64,000 nucleotides of DNA, taken from positions 28,439,124 to 28,503,123 of the forward strand of contig JAOANR010000006.1 of the NCBI GenBank assembly GCA_030278955.1, in the 5' to 3' direction. Each line of letters starts with the position of its first letter. Position 1 is the stretch's first letter. Positions 1 to 11,347 of the stretch are shown piece by piece. This DNA is from Hygrophila difformis (taxonomy: Eukaryota > Streptophyta > Magnoliopsida > Lamiales > Acanthaceae). The translations under genes were made by a program, and so were the position numbers. The notes below the pieces were generated by a model, which was given only the letters and a program-made list of their open reading frames with translations, was not told the DNA's origin and did not search any database.

Positions 1-1143
1 CCGAAAAACTTAAAACACGAAAGTTGTTCGTTGGGATGTTTTTGAGCTACTGTACAAATTTCAGAACAATCGCCTAAGAAATGGATTTTTAAACCAAAAA
101 GGCGCAAACTGTGACATCGATCGATTTTTGAAATCTTTTAAACAACGATCGAGACGTTGGAATTACGATAAAGCTATATTTTTGAAAAATCCCGTTACAC
201 CAAATAAAAACATTTTCTGTAAAAGAATTCTTTTGAAACATTGGGGACTTGTGACCAAGTTTGATATTATCAATATGATTCATGCGGGTTTGATTCCCTA
301 TGATATATTTGAGTTCTTGCGGGTTAGATTCCCCAAGGGCGATTGTATGTTTTCCTACGGGTTTGATTCCCTAGGATGTATTGAGTTCTTGCGGGTTAGA
401 TTCCCCAAGGGCGATTGTATGATTTCCTGCGGAAATATTGGTTATGAGGATTGCGGTCACAAGAGCCCTGGTGAATGGTGAACTATAAAAGAAACGAAAA
501 ATATTTTGAGAAGTGATATTTTTGAAATTGGCTGAGGCCGCCGGATCACCGGCTAAATGATACTTTTGATATTGGCTGCGGCCGCCGGATCACCGGCTAA
601 ATGATATATTGTTGAGATGATGGCGTAACGGGAAATATATTAAAAAGCTTAGATTTTATGAAATTGGCTGCGGCCGCCGGATTGCCGGCTAACCTAAACA
701 TTGTTGAGCAAGAAATGTTTTTTATAAAATTTAACTAAAGGCTTTGAAACCCCTAACCCATGCTATGTGTTAGCTTACTCAGCGCGTTTTTGCTGACCCA
801 AACCATATATCTCCTTTTTCTTACAGAGTACGAAGAATATGCATCGTCATATGCATACATGGGAACATTAAGGGAAATCTTTATTTTAAATCCCTGCGTT
901 TAATTACGACTTGCATGAACGGGCCTGTTTTACCCGTGTTTTGGCCATGTTGGCCCTATATTTAAATTCCGCTGCAACTTTGATGTATTATCTTTAAATA
1001 ATATATGAATGGGCTGTTTGAATATTTTAAATTCTGAAAAACCATAGCCTTGCATCTCTTTAGTGAGCTCGGAGAAACCGCGTCTTGCTAGGGAGGTGTG
1101 GCGGTGGCATCCCGGCCTGGGTTACCAAATCCGGGGTGTTACA
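1..1143 (+). repeat. 5' LTR (3' portion only)
   Basis: Matches 4063-5205. It holds a 72-bp direct repeat (GAGTTCTTGCGGGTTAGATT at 311 and again at 383) and three copies of a GCCGCCGGAT..CCGGCTAA motif between about 530 and 700. The reading frame across 128-481 follows these repeats and occurs identically in the 3' LTR, so I do not call it a gene. Confidence 0.9.
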
Positions 1144-1146
1144 ATG

Positions 1147-1158
1147 TGGTATCAGAGC
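1147..1158 (+). promoter_or_regulatory. Primer binding site, initiator tRNA-Met type
   Basis: TGGTATCAGAGC lies three bases after the LTR end. This is the standard complement of the 3' end of plant initiator Met tRNA used by many Ty3/gypsy and Copia elements. Confidence 0.9.
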
Positions 1159-1704
1159 CCGAAATATTTTAAAACTACTATTTTAAAGAGCCCGGAATAT
1201 TTTTAAACTATTATTTTCAAGTATTATTATTTTTAAAGTTATCATTTCTAAACTAGTAGTATATTTTAAAGAGCCCAATTATTATTTTGAAGTTAAAGCC
1301 CAAATTTTTAGCCCAAATTTTTTTTTAGAAGCCCAAGAAATTATCTTGGCCCAATAACTTTGTTTTTATTTAAAGCCCAAATAATTTATTTCTTTCGGCC
1401 CAATATAGTGGCCCAAACGTTTTATCCTTATTTTAACCTATCCATGGAATAAATTTATTTTTAAAACCCATGGATAAATAAATGCATGCATAAAATTTTT
1501 TTTGGGGGGAGATCACATATGCATATGCATACATAAATATTTACACTAACCTTTTTTTTATGTGAATTATCGGTGATAAGAAACACTCCTACCTTAGAAC
1601 TCGACATGATCTTGACTTAGGAGCGCTTGCTAAAGACTAACTTTGCCTTAGTCCTAGATCTTGATCACTTAGAAACTCATCTTCGCGTGCTTCTATATCA
1701 TAAA

Positions 1705-1746
1705 ATGGCACCTAGAAGAAAACTGAGGAAGGATCATATGCGATGA
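1705..1746 (+). pseudogene. Remnant gag start (13 codons)
   Basis: An ATG at 1705 opens MAPRRKLRKDHMR and then meets a stop. A basic MxPRR start is typical of Tekay-lineage Gag. The rest of gag-pol is missing: within about 60 bases the sequence becomes the purine-rich 3' end of an internal region. The call rests on a short match and on position between PBS and PPT, so it is moderate. Confidence 0.5.
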
Positions 1747-1803
1747 TACCCGAACCTGGTTGTGAATAATACATAGGCAGTTATGGGGACATAACTGTAA
1801 TCT

Positions 1804-2060
1804 TAAGGGGGGGAGGATGTAATACCCCGTAAGAATGCATAAGCATTTATTTCGAAACTCGAATATTTTGTATCCCAAATAAATTCTTTTTGAACTACGT
1901 AATGACTTGATCCCTTCACAGGGTACGTAGGCAACTTGGAAATTTCAATTCTGGGTTCAGTCAAACAATAATCAAACAACAAACAATCAACAATCGTACA
2001 ATAATTCAATAGCACAATATCGCAAAATAATATAGTAAACAAAAGGACCATAACTCTTAG
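1804..2060 (+). repeat. Extra polypurine tract plus foreign LTR-start fragment inside the element
   Basis: AAGGGGGGGAGGA at about 1805-1818 is followed at 1819 by TGTAATACCCC, the same 11-base LTR start as at 2119, but the next ~240 bases do not resemble this element's own LTR. It looks like the internal-region end and LTR start of a second family that was captured here. Its right edge near 2060 is approximate. Confidence 0.6.
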
Positions 2061-2102
2061 CGCGAGAAAAGCCGAAACACAACTTCGAGGACGAAGTTGA
2101 TT

Positions 2103-2118
2103 CTTAAGGGGGGTGGAG
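2103..2118 (+). other. Polypurine tract of the element
   Basis: CTTAAGGGGGGTGGAG lies directly before the 3' LTR. The sequence just upstream (TTCGAGGACGAAGTTGA) is the usual context before the PPT in Tekay-type elements. Confidence 0.8.
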
Positions 2119-5100
2119 TGTAATACCCCAGATTTTTATCAACGCCCAAAGGAATAAAATTTATTCCGATCAATGTCGAAATATTTCCGAGAAGAAGAAA
2201 ATAATTTATCACAATAAATTATTGCTCGGATATGAAACGCCGATAGATTTAAATTCAAAATGGAATAAAAGAGGGAAAGGAAGCCCGAAGACATTCCATG
2301 AATTGAGTCAAAATAATTGGGATTAAATTCAAGAAGGAAAAGAATTTTAATTCCAAGAACCCGTGAAGTCGGAAGAAATTTAATAAAACAAGTTATTGCA
2401 CGGGAATCAAAAGATGACGAATTGGAAGTCGACGAACCCGAGACCGACGGACTTAAGATCTCAAACATGAGATTCATTTGAGTCGAGATAAATTTAAGAT
2501 AAGAATTTATGACCCGAGGATGATCCGAAAAATCAAGCCCGAAAACGTAGGAGGACAGAAGTCCGAAAGAGAGGAGGAAAAGCACGACGGATCGCACGAC
2601 CCCGCCCGGACCGAAGTCCAGGCGAGAGTGGCGCGCACCCGGCGCGGGTTTTGGCTAAAAACCGCCCCAACCCCGCGCCGCCATGACAGCATCAGCCTTT
2701 GTCGCGTTTTGGCGACTTTCTCGCCAATTTTCGGGACCCAAGGGGGGAATCTCGATCTATCACGGGTGTGGCATCTTTTTGGACGTTATGTAATCAATCC
2801 CATCCCCATTGTCAGCCATTTTCATCAATCATTCACCCCAAACTCTCCCAAAACTCTCCCAAAGCCAAACACTCTTCCGACGAACTTCCGGCGACTTTCC
2901 GACGAGTTTCCGGCAACCAAATCCAACCAAGGAAGTGTGTAGATCAAGGATTGCAGGCTTTGGATTGTTGGTAAGATGTTAATCAAGTTTCCATATGGTT
3001 TTAAGATCATAAACATCATCCTAACTTACGAATCTTCGTATTCAAACACAAATCGGAGCCAAAGGAAGAATAAATCGGGTTGAAAAGATTCGTTCGTGAC
3101 ATCCCGTGGATTACGGACGACCCCGTGACTTCCTAGACATCATCCCCACTGTAAGTTAACCTTACTATGGTTTTGGGTGACTTAAAATGCAACCAAACAT
3201 AGAGATTCAACTCAAGAAAATTAATAAAAATATGTCAACAAGAGAAACCCTCAACGCAGCGTTTTCGTATGAATTTTTCAAACCTCTAAAGCTACTCAAA
3301 CAAGAAAACTCAAAACATGAAAAGTGTTGCTAAGGCTTTGATTTAGCTTCTGTAAAAAGTTCATAATTTTTCATGAGGTTTTGAAACCTGAAACCGACCC
3401 AAAACCGAAGATCATTAAATCTGGATTTTTGAACTTTGGCAGATTTCACTCTCAATCTTGTTAGCCATTTTGACCTTGGATCTAAGCCGATCTAGGATTG
3501 GTGTTGAACATAAGAATTGTAGATCTATGAGTTTAGAACATTACTGTAAGTTTTTAGAATTTTTCGTTGAGATTTGAGCCTCCGAATCTGAGACGATCCG
3601 ATCTGCGTTAGTACCAATGTCAAGAACCTTGACAAATTTCATAATCAAACCCGACGAGCAAAACTCTTACTTCGAGTGTTCAAACCTGAAAACTCAAAAC
3701 TAAGATTTTGATCCTAAGAGCTTAAGCTATATTGTGTAAAAAATTTCAAAGATTTTCATCGAGTTTTGATACCCCAAATCATGTCGGACATATTCTGCGT
3801 TTTTAGGAATTGTCAAAGGATGACAGATTTCATAACCGAACTTGAGGAGCTTATTCCTATCATTTCTAGTCCGAACTAATCTTTGTGATCTAAACAAAAG
3901 TTGTTGGAAATCAAGTCTAGTATGTCTCTGTAAAATTTCAGAATTTTTGAAGTCAATTTGATATGTCAAAAAGTCAAATCTTTTAACGTTGTCAAACCTG
4001 GATCCTGACAGCATACTATTTCTGTAGAAAACTTGATTTTTGACATACTTCCCATCGTTTTTCCGAAAAACTTAAAACACGAAAGTTGTTCGTTGGGATG
4101 TTTTTGAGCTACTGTACAAATTTCAGAACAATCGCCTAAGAAATGGATTTTTAAACCAAAAAGGCGCAAACTGTGACATCGATCGATTTTTGAAATCTTT
4201 TAAACAACGATCGAGACGTTGGAATTACGATAAAGCTATATTTTTGAAAAATCCCGTTACACCAAATAAAAACATTTTCTGTAAAAGAATTCTTTTGAAA
4301 CATTGGGGACTTGTGACCCAGTTTGATATTATCAATATGATTCATGCGGGTTTGATTCCCTATGATATATTTGAGTTCTTGCGGGTTAGATTCCCCAAGG
4401 GCGATTGTATGTTTTCCTACGGGTTTGATTCCCTAGGATGTATTGAGTTCTTGCGGGTTAGATTCCCCAAGGGCGATTGTATGATTTCCTGCGGAAATAT
4501 TGGTTATGAGGATTGCGGTCACAAGAGCCCTGGTGAATGGTGAACTATAAAAGAAACGAAAAATATTTTGAGAAGTGATATTTTTGAAATTGGCTGAGGC
4601 CGCCGGATCACCGGCTAAATGATACTTTTGATATTGGCTGCGGCCGCCGGATCACCGGCTAAATGATATATTGTTGAGATGATGGCGTAACGGGAAATAT
4701 ATTAAAAAGCTTAGATTTTATGAAATTGGCTGCGGCCGCCGGATTGCCGGCTAACCTAAACATTGTTGAGCAAGAAATGTTTTTTATAAAATTTAACTAA
4801 AGGCTTTGAAACCCCTAACCCATGCTATGTGTTAGCTTACTCAGCGCGTTTTTGCTGACCCAAACCATATATCTCCTTTTTCTTACAGAGTACGAAGAAT
4901 ATGCATCGTCATATGCATACATGGGAACATTAAGGGAAATCTTTATTTTAAATCCCTGCGTTTAATTACGACTTGCATGAACGGGCCTGTTTAACCCGTG
5001 TTTTGGCCATGTTGGCCCTATATTTAAATTCCGCTGCAACTTTGATGTATTATCTTTAAATTATATATGAATGGGCTGTTTGAATATTTTAAATTCTGAA

Positions 5101-5205
5101 AAACCATAGCCTTGCATCTCTTTAGTGAGCTCGGAGAAACCGTGTCTTGCTAGGGAGGTGTGGCGGTGGCATCCCGGCCTGGGTTACCAAATCCGGGGTG
5201 TTACA
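2119..5205 (+). repeat. 3' LTR, 3087 bp
   Basis: Starts TGTAATACCCCAGATTTT and ends GGGGTGTTACA. It carries a block at about 2565-2630 (CCGAAAGAGAGG...GACCGAAGTCCAGGCG) that recurs in the LTR fragments at 27116 and 63087. Between about 3250 and 4150 it holds diverged ~190-bp units. The last 1143 bp match window positions 1-1143. Confidence 0.9.
3250..4150 (+). repeat. Diverged ~190-bp tandem units within the LTR
   Basis: The phrase CTGTAAAA-TTTCAGAATTTTT and variants recur near 3351, 3545, 3733, 3928 and 4112, that is 184-195 bases apart, each with a similar upstream stretch (AGATTTCATAA..., AAACTCAAAAC...). Units are well diverged. Exact unit limits need a self-alignment. Confidence 0.55.
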
Positions 5206-5342
5206 TATATATGGAATTTATATTATTAAAAGATGCATTAATGAATATATAGAAAATATTTGTATATATTAGTTAATGTATATATAGGCCATGTTTTCAC
5301 AAAAATATGTCACTTCTCTTAAAAGTAATATACAATTATATA

Positions 5343-5602
5343 CTACCTCCGGTGTTTTTTAAATGCCACAGACCTATATTTCACGCAATCCAATACATAT
5401 TTTTAATCCTCAATAACTTAAATTGCATAAAAGTAAAAATTATAAAAATTTGATATTCTTAATCTATGCGATTAGACGAATCTAACAAGATCCCACTTGA
5501 CTATGTTTTATCTTATATAATTGTATTAAAAATTTGAATCAAAGTTACTCAATGAACAGTAACAAAACATCCAATGTGTCACTTATAAAAGAATGGAGGA
5601 AG
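5343..5602. mobile_element. Stowaway-like MITE
   Basis: Starts CTACCTCCGG and ends GAATGGAGGAAG, flanked by TA on both sides (5341-5342 and 5603-5604). Its middle (GACGAATCTAACAAGATC, then TTGACTATGTTTTATCTTAT) is shared with the MITE half at 17005-17161, so the two belong to one family. Confidence 0.7.
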
Positions 5603-5666
5603 TAGTTGCTAATCGTTAAAAAATATTTTTTATAATTATATCATTCTAATTGTATATAAATATATG

Positions 5667-5920
5667 CTCCCTCCGTCCCAGCTAACGTGTCATATTTGAC
5701 TTTTTGACACTGTTCATTGTTAAACTTTGACTCGATTTAATTGCAAGTATATATTTGGAATAAAATAATTGAGTTGGGTTTTGTTAGAATCGTATAATCA
5801 TGTAGTTTTAGAATATTATTTAACATACTTTTTGTTGTACATATTTTGAGATATTAACGGCTGAAAAAGTGCATCGGATTGTGTGCAAAAGTCAAACAAG
5901 ACAGGTTAAATGGGACGGAG
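5667..5920. mobile_element. Stowaway-like MITE
   Basis: Inverted ends CTCCCTCCGTCCCA and TGGGACGGAG with TA at the right border. The left border reads TG, one base off. Same family as the interrupted copy at 21192-22975 (shared AATCGTATAATCATGTAG and ACATATTTTGAGATATTAAC). An ORF crossing its right end is incidental. Confidence 0.8.
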
Positions 5921-6149
5921 TACTAAATAGAATAGATCTTATTTATGTTTTATTATATATAAAAAGAATTATAATTATTAAGAGAAGTGTGAAAATTCAC
6001 ATTCTATGGATAATTGATTTAGAAAAAATTAGTTATTTTCGTAAAGCATATTATAAATAAAAGAATCGGGTGTAAAAAAAAGTCATTGGGGTGCGAATTG
6101 TCCATCAGTAACTAAAGAATGAAAATTTATTTTTTTGTAAATCTATTTT
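5921..6149. other. Intergenic / Helitron flank, nothing recognised
   Basis: AT-rich sequence between the MITE and the first helicase match. No motif, repeat or coding pattern seen. Confidence 0.5.
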
Positions 6150-6727
6150 TTAAGAAATACGTCATTAATATATATTTTAACAGATTTGTAATTGACGGAA
6201 GAACAAATATAAATCTAGCTTTGTTAGAAATTGAAATGCTGATTGCTGCAAATTTTATAAATTGGAAAATTTTCTCTGAAATGGCGGTACTGAATGAAGT
6301 TTTAACGTCTAAAACAGACAATCTATTGATACTAGAAGAGAAATATTATAATAAGGAATAAATGAAGGCGTATCATGCTAAGCTATTACCTCTGTTGATT
6401 AATGAGTAGATGAGTGTTTATAATAAAATAATGTATGCAGTTGATAGTGATGAGGGTTGATTCTTTTTTCTTTACGTGGTGGAACTGAGAAGACACTTAT
6501 CGATAATTTATCTAGAAAACATTATGTTTAGCCCTTCGTAGGAGAAATGCTATTGTATTGCATGTAGTATCCAGTGGAATAGCATCATACTCCTTCCAAA
6601 AGGTAGGACTGCACATTATAGAATTGATATTCCACTAGATTGTGACGAGAATTCTACATACAAAAACTTATCCCATAAATTTTTTCAACCTTTCTTCTCA
6701 TTGAAACAAAGCTCAAGATTTGGGATG
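6150..6727 (+). pseudogene. Helitron helicase remnant, N-terminal part with Walker A region
   Basis: Translated in shifting frames this follows the order expected of the plant Helitron Pif1-like helicase: ALLEIEMLI, then a DNLLILEEKYYNKE-like stretch, then VYNKIMYAVDSDEG and FFFLYVVELRRHLS where the family has FFVYGYGGTGKT. Next comes a block resembling GRTAHSRF..PLDCDENSTC (here GRTAHYRIDIPLDCDENSTY). The Walker A glycines and lysine are lost and stops interrupt the frame, so the protein is dead. The family match comes from recognised motif order, not from an alignment. Confidence 0.65.
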
Positions 6728-7020
6728 AAAATTCTTGATTGGTAGAATGATTATGAGCCCGTCTGAATTAACCAAATTCCCTATTAGATTTCAGAGGAAA
6801 AAAGTCACACTCGCATTTTGTTTTACTATGACTATAAAAAAGTCAAAGTCATTTTTTAAAGAAGGTTGGACTCGATCTCCAAAAATTATTTTTTTACCTA
6901 TGTTAGTGATATGCTGTAATACCTCGTGTCACTGGAAAGAGGGGACTCGAAGTATTAATATGCAATTAAGATGGATTAACCCAAGATACTACAAGAAATG
7001 TTATTTATAATAAAAATTAT
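6728..7020 (+). pseudogene. Helitron helicase remnant, C-terminal segment, copy 1
   Basis: Reads LIGRMIMSPSELTKFPIRFQR then KKVTLAFCFTMTIKKSKS, where the family has an IPR....LPFKFKRRQFP...FAMTINKSQGQ pattern. It is followed, after frameshifts, by LEVLICN and a ...NVIYNK ending. It sits directly after the N-terminal segment, skipping the middle of the protein, and the same segment recurs at 7571-7755 + 16311-16400. So the helicase has been rearranged as well as mutated. Confidence 0.6.
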
Positions 7021-7029
7021 ATATGACAT

Positions 7030-7560
7030 AAATTTGCATAATGAATTCTTCATGTAGGTTATGGTAATTTGTAAATCTGGTATAGATCTTGAAGATGTAC
7101 AATTAGATGTGACATTTCCAGATTATAATTTTATAAATTCTACGTGAGATCCTATAGCGGCAATTGTTTAGAGTACTTATACACATATAAAATGCACCAC
7201 TTCAAATCCAGATATTTTTAAAGATATTGCTATACTATTCACTACCAACGAGATTGTTGATCGATCAATGATTAAATCATGGAACATATGTCTGTAAATA
7301 ACAATGTATATATATATCAGTTCTAATAATATTTGTCAAGATAATGAAATATAGATAATGCCAATAAATTATTTTTACTATAATATCTAAACATAATCAA
7401 TTGTTTTGGATTACCGAATCATGAAATAACGTTGAATTAGGGTTGCATAATCATGCTTATTAGGAATATAGATACATCAAATAAAGTATGCAATATAAGT
7501 AGGTTGATAGTAACCAAGATGCAGAACCATAGTATTGAGGTTAAACTAATTTTTGAAAAA
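7030..7560 (+). pseudogene. Helitron helicase remnant, middle segments
   Basis: First part (7070-7290): IDLEDVQLDVTFPD ... IAILFTTNEIVDRSM, resembling the family's AILAPTNEDVDxIN region. Second part (7300-7560): LPNHEIT, then IMLIRNID-like and a ...NKVCN...RLIVTKM stretch, resembling LPNHEIxLKxGxPIMLLRNID..GLCNGTRL. In an intact helicase these precede the C-terminal segment. Here one C-terminal segment lies before them and another after. Confidence 0.55.
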
Positions 7561-7570
7561 GCATGAAAGT

Positions 7571-7755
7571 AAATTCTTGATTGGTAAAATGATTATGAGC
7601 CTATCTGATTTAACCAAACTCCTGATTCGATTCAAATGAGAAAATTTCAACTTGTAGTTTATTTTGTTATGATTATAAACAAAAGTCAATGCCAATTTTT
7701 AAAGAATGTTGGACTTTATCTTCCAAAACCAGTTTTTGCCATGAATAGTTATGTT
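7571..7755 (+). pseudogene. Helitron helicase C-terminal segment, copy 2, left half
   Basis: Parallel to 6728-6905 (shared TTCTTGATTGGTA.AATGATTATGAGCC and later AAAGAA.GTTGGACT). It stops abruptly where the Tekay element begins and resumes at 16311. Joining the flanks and dropping one ATGTT gives a continuous match to the HGQLYVALSRVTS region of the family, which confirms the insertion site. Confidence 0.6.
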
Positions 7756-9177
7756 TGTAATGACCCGATTTAATTAAATTGGACTGTTTAAATAATTTGG
7801 TATTTGGATATTTTGCATTTCAGTCCGGTTGGGGTTCCTTTTGTGTAAATTGAGAGTGATGGGGCCTTTTTGCAAATTTTTAACTATGTAGAGTTAAATG
7901 GGGTCTTTTTATAATTTAGAAAGAAGAAAGAAGAAAGGGGGAAGAGAGAACCGATCGGTGGAAGAGGAAGAAAGGGGTGGAGAAGACATTCACCCGAATC
8001 ATCTTTAATTCTTGGAGATCGGTTAAACACTTGTTGGTAAATGATTCCTCTCGTTGCCCTCTTCGATTTGTTTGTATTATTGTTGGTTTTGGTGGTGATT
8101 TGAAGATGTTGATAAATTAGGGGTTTGGTGGATTTTGGTTGATTTGGAGGAATTGAGGCTTGGAATCAACGAATCGGTGCTCTAATCTTGTTGAAGATCA
8201 TAAGGCAAGGGATTTGTGTGCTTAAATTACGTGTTTGGGAGTATTGGGGGTGATTTACGGCAAGGGTTAATTTTACATTCTTGCTATTGATGTCGGTTAT
8301 GTATTTGTTTATCTGTAACTATGGATCCGCGGGGTGAAGAACCTGAAGGGGAATTATAGCAGTGCCTGTTCATATATATATTTGTGTGTGTTGAACTGGT
8401 AGTGAGTTTCCTTGGGATTTAATAACTAATTTCTTGCAACTGGATGTAATGGGAATAGATAGTAATTGGTTTCCACTGGTCCCGGGTAAGGATTTCGTTT
8501 CCCTGTGGCATGGCAGCGTTCACCTACTCTTTAAATATATATGTGTTTGAAGTAATTAATTTGTCCAGTAACATGAGGTGAAGCAAATAATAGTAAGTTG
8601 TATCCTGTGTTGACTCTGAAGCCTGGTAGTGTGGATTTAAAAAAATCAAATGCAATATAACTCATGTCATGCGCCACTGTTGCCTTATTCATTATGTTTT
8701 CACAATTAATTAAGCTTAATATGATGCTCTCGGCCACTTTCTTATTGATGAATTTGTCATGATATAGGACTTAAACTACCCTGTTTGGGGATATCAGAAA
8801 CAGTTAAGCAAGGTTGTGAGACATTGATGTGATATCATGATGACTTTGTTATACATTTGCTAGTTTGGGAGTGTTGTATGCAAGAGCATGGTTTGCCCTG
8901 GACGGGTTTGGAGTTGACATGGTCCTCGCCCGTGGGCAGTTTGGATATATTACCCTGGACAGGTTTGGAGTTGACGAGGTCCTCGCCTGTGGGTTTATAT
9001 CGCCCGGGTTTTTAGGTGCCGGCTAGGCATATTCATTGCATTTGCATATAGGTTAGATAGGTGTATGTTAGGCCATGCATCACGTGCATAAATTGTATGA
9101 TTGTGGTTGAAGCACCGGTATGGGACGGTGTGATGTTTATTTGCTTTTATTTTTATTCTGCTCTATTGTTCATGTTT

Positions 9178-9209
<32 letters not shown>

Positions 9210-9798
9210 TTTATTATATACTCTTGTTGCTCTGTTATCCTTTACTCCCCAACACGTAGCCTTGCTCAGTACGTTGTACTGACTCCCTTTGCTTTTGTCT
9301 GTTTTATAGATCCTGCTGGAGGCGCTGGAGCATGATTGGGGTTTGGGGATGAGAGATCACATAGATAGGATTTTCATGTTCTTCTTATTATGTTTATTTA
9401 TGTGGTACTCTGTTGATTGCCATTACTTGATACTTTGTTGACTAGTTGAGGCCTGTGAGCCCAGGATTTACATTCTGTCGGCCTGTGGCCTTATGTAATT
9501 TACTGCTTTGGGCTGGTAGCCCTGTTGAGATATTGGCATGCTGTCTTTGCTGTTATGTGGGGCTGGTAGCCTGGATGATTTGTTGGCAACGTTTTATGAT
9601 TATTGGTGAGACCATTTTGCTATGTGCCTATGTGTTTTCATTTATTTTAGCTTCCGCTCATAATTGGTTAATCAGATAATCACTTTAGGTTTGCTCAGCC
9701 TTGTACTAGCTGTTTTAAATTAGCTGGCCACTAGTTTAGGATAGTTAGTACGGCGGTAATGCTTGCGAAAATCAGGTTTGAATTTTCGGGACGTTACA
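7756..9798 (+). repeat. 5' LTR, 2043 bp
   Basis: Starts TGTAATGACCCGATT, ends CGGGACGTTACA. It contains a CCCTGGAC.GGTTTGGAGTTGAC pair (about 8896 and 8953) and a TTA/ATT microsatellite near 9178-9214. Short ORFs inside it recur identically in the 3' LTR and are not genes. Confidence 0.95.
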
Positions 9799-9801
9799 GA
9801 G

Positions 9802-9814
9802 TGGTATCAGAGCC
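9802..9814 (+). promoter_or_regulatory. Primer binding site, initiator tRNA-Met type
   Basis: TGGTATCAGAGCC begins three bases after the LTR end. Confidence 0.92.
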
Positions 9815-10144
9815 TGTGTGCTCTTTATTATATTAAAATTGGTGTAGACATAGGTGGTGAGATGTGTGTGGGATACATATAGTGTAGAATTGCATTCTTC
9901 TTATTTATTTTTGTTGAGTTTTGCGCATACCAGGTTGAGCCACAGTTAGGGAACTGTGGAAGAACAATGGTACTCCAGTCAGGATCCTTGAGACTTCACA
10001 GTCATTGAGGACTGCGAATTCATTGTTATTTATTTATTTTAATTGTTTTATTCTTTATTATGTCATCAGATTTTTGGGATATATGGTATGTGGGTGATTT
10101 CTGCTGACATGTTAGTTCATGTTGTGTCTGTTTTGCATATCAGA

Positions 10145-11347
10145 ATGGTTCCTTATCGCGCTAGAGGTGCTGGTCGACGAGGAAGGCCCCGCAGGAACCA
10201 GGGTCCACCCGTTGGGGATAGGGTAGGGGACTTTGCACCTGAGGAGATGGGAAATATGGATCCACCTGATGGAGTTGAACAAGGGAACGACGGACTACCT
10301 CCTCCTCCTCCACCCGCACCAGAGGTACCACCTGTGGCCCAGGTGCCTCTCGGGAATCCACCAGTAGGTGGTGCAGCTGCCTTCAATCCAATTGAGTTCG
10401 CCCGGCAGCTGGCACAGTTCTTCCAGTTGTTACCACAGCCTGTCGTGCAGCCTGCCCCTGCACCTGTTCCAGTCCATGTGGACTATGTAGACCTGTCCAC
10501 AAAGCACCGTCCACCAAAGTTTACAGGGGGTGCCAGTCCTTCTGATTTGGAGAACTGGAAGTATCAGTTGGGTCGGGTTCTTATTAATATCAACTGTCCT
10601 GAGGACCAGAAGGCCTATGTAGCTTCCCACTATCTGGAAGGGGAAGCACTGCATTGGTGGAGGACCCGCGAGCACGACCTACTCGCTCGACCCGGGTTCA
10701 ACTGGGAACAGTTTACAGAGGCTCTTAGTTCCCATTTCTATCCACCACATGTCTTGGAGGCGAAGAAAATGGAATTTCTGGGTTTGAGACAGACAGAAAG
10801 TATGAGCGTGACCGCTTATCACAGGAAGTTTGTGGAGCTCATGAGGTATGCTTCAGAAGTTATGCCCACTGGTAAGGACGAGGTTCGTCGTTTCATTTCG
10901 GGTCTTCGGGCAGGAATTAAGTCCTCTTTTGGCTATCGAGGTTATGATACATTGTCTGAGGCATTCGATCAGGCCTTATATGTGGAGGAGAGTCGGTCTG
11001 AAGAACGCCAACAGTGGCAGAGTAGAAAGAGGCAAAGGGACCGGGGCCGTGAGGGGCAGAGAGGCGGCGATCAGAGGGGCCAGCCTGCTGTTAGGGGTCG
11101 CCGTGATGGTGGCCGTGCTGATGTTGGCAGGGGTGGTGGTCGTGCACCGCTACCTGTTCGTGAGGTTGGACCCGATGGGCGTCCTGTATACCGTTGCTGG
11201 ACTTGCCACGAGGTGGGTCATCGCCGAGCGGATTGCCCACATGCTGGCAGGGGTAGACCGGTTCGGGCTGACAGGGGTGGCAGACTGAACGTCTTGGATC
11301 GTGCGGAGGCAGATCGTCGGGATGATATTCTTGCAGGTGTGTTTTAA
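10145..11347 (+). CDS. gag: Gag polyprotein of the Tekay element
   Basis: An open frame of about 400 codons. Gag is the structural protein that packages element RNA into cytoplasmic virus-like particles. I prefer the ATG at 10145 (MVPYRARGAGRRGRP), the usual basic Tekay start, over the upstream in-frame ATG at 10043, whose extra residues look like leader. Order: basic N-terminus, proline-rich linker (PPPPPPAPEVPP), the retrotransposon Gag core (about residues 120-270, including LEGEALHWWRTRE), an Arg/Gly-rich stretch, then a CCHC zinc knuckle CWTCHEVGHRRADC (nucleotides about 11200-11240). The frame is intact although pol is not, so this Gag may still be made. A stop separates it from the protease frame. 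Confidence 0.88.
   Translation: MVPYRARGAGRRGRPRRNQGPPVGDRVGDFAPEEMGNMDPPDGVEQGNDGLPPPPPPAPEVPPVAQVPLGNPPVGGAAAFNPIEFARQLAQFFQLLPQPVVQPAPAPVPVHVDYVDLSTKHRPPKFTGGASPSDLENWKYQLGRVLININCPEDQKAYVASHYLEGEALHWWRTREHDLLARPGFNWEQFTEALSSHFYPPHVLEAKKMEFLGLRQTESMSVTAYHRKFVELMRYASEVMPTGKDEVRRFISGLRAGIKSSFGYRGYDTLSEAFDQALYVEESRSEERQQWQSRKRQRDRGREGQRGGDQRGQPAVRGRRDGGRADVGRGGGRAPLPVREVGPDGRPVYRCWTCHEVGHRRADCPHAGRGRPVRADRGGRLNVLDRAEADRRDDILAGVF

Larger units (their letters stand above)
1..5205 (+). mobile_element. Non-autonomous Ty3/gypsy (Tekay-like) LTR retrotransposon, 5' end outside window
   Basis: Positions 1-1143 and 4063-5205 are the same sequence (constant offset 4062). The first copy is followed by an initiator-Met primer site and the second LTR is preceded by a purine tract, so these are the two LTRs. 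The LTR starts TGTAATACCCC and ends GGGGTGTTACA, near-perfect inverted termini. The internal region is only 1144-2118 and has no protease, RT or integrase, so the element must use proteins made elsewhere. By eye I count about four differences in the 1143 bp of LTR overlap, so it moved recently. The bases after the 3' LTR (5206-5210, TATAT) would be the target duplication; the partner lies outside the window. Lineage is inferred from the PBS, PPT context and gag start. Confidence 0.88.

Noticed and set aside
128..481. 117-codon ORF, repeated at 4190-4543
   Set aside because: Identical because both lie in LTRs; its repeats come from 72-bp LTR repeats; no protein features.
9061..9679. Short ORFs with hydrophobic Leu/Ile runs, repeated at 15573-16191
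   Set aside because: The hydrophobic run is a TTA/ATT microsatellite in the LTR; same sequence in both LTRs.
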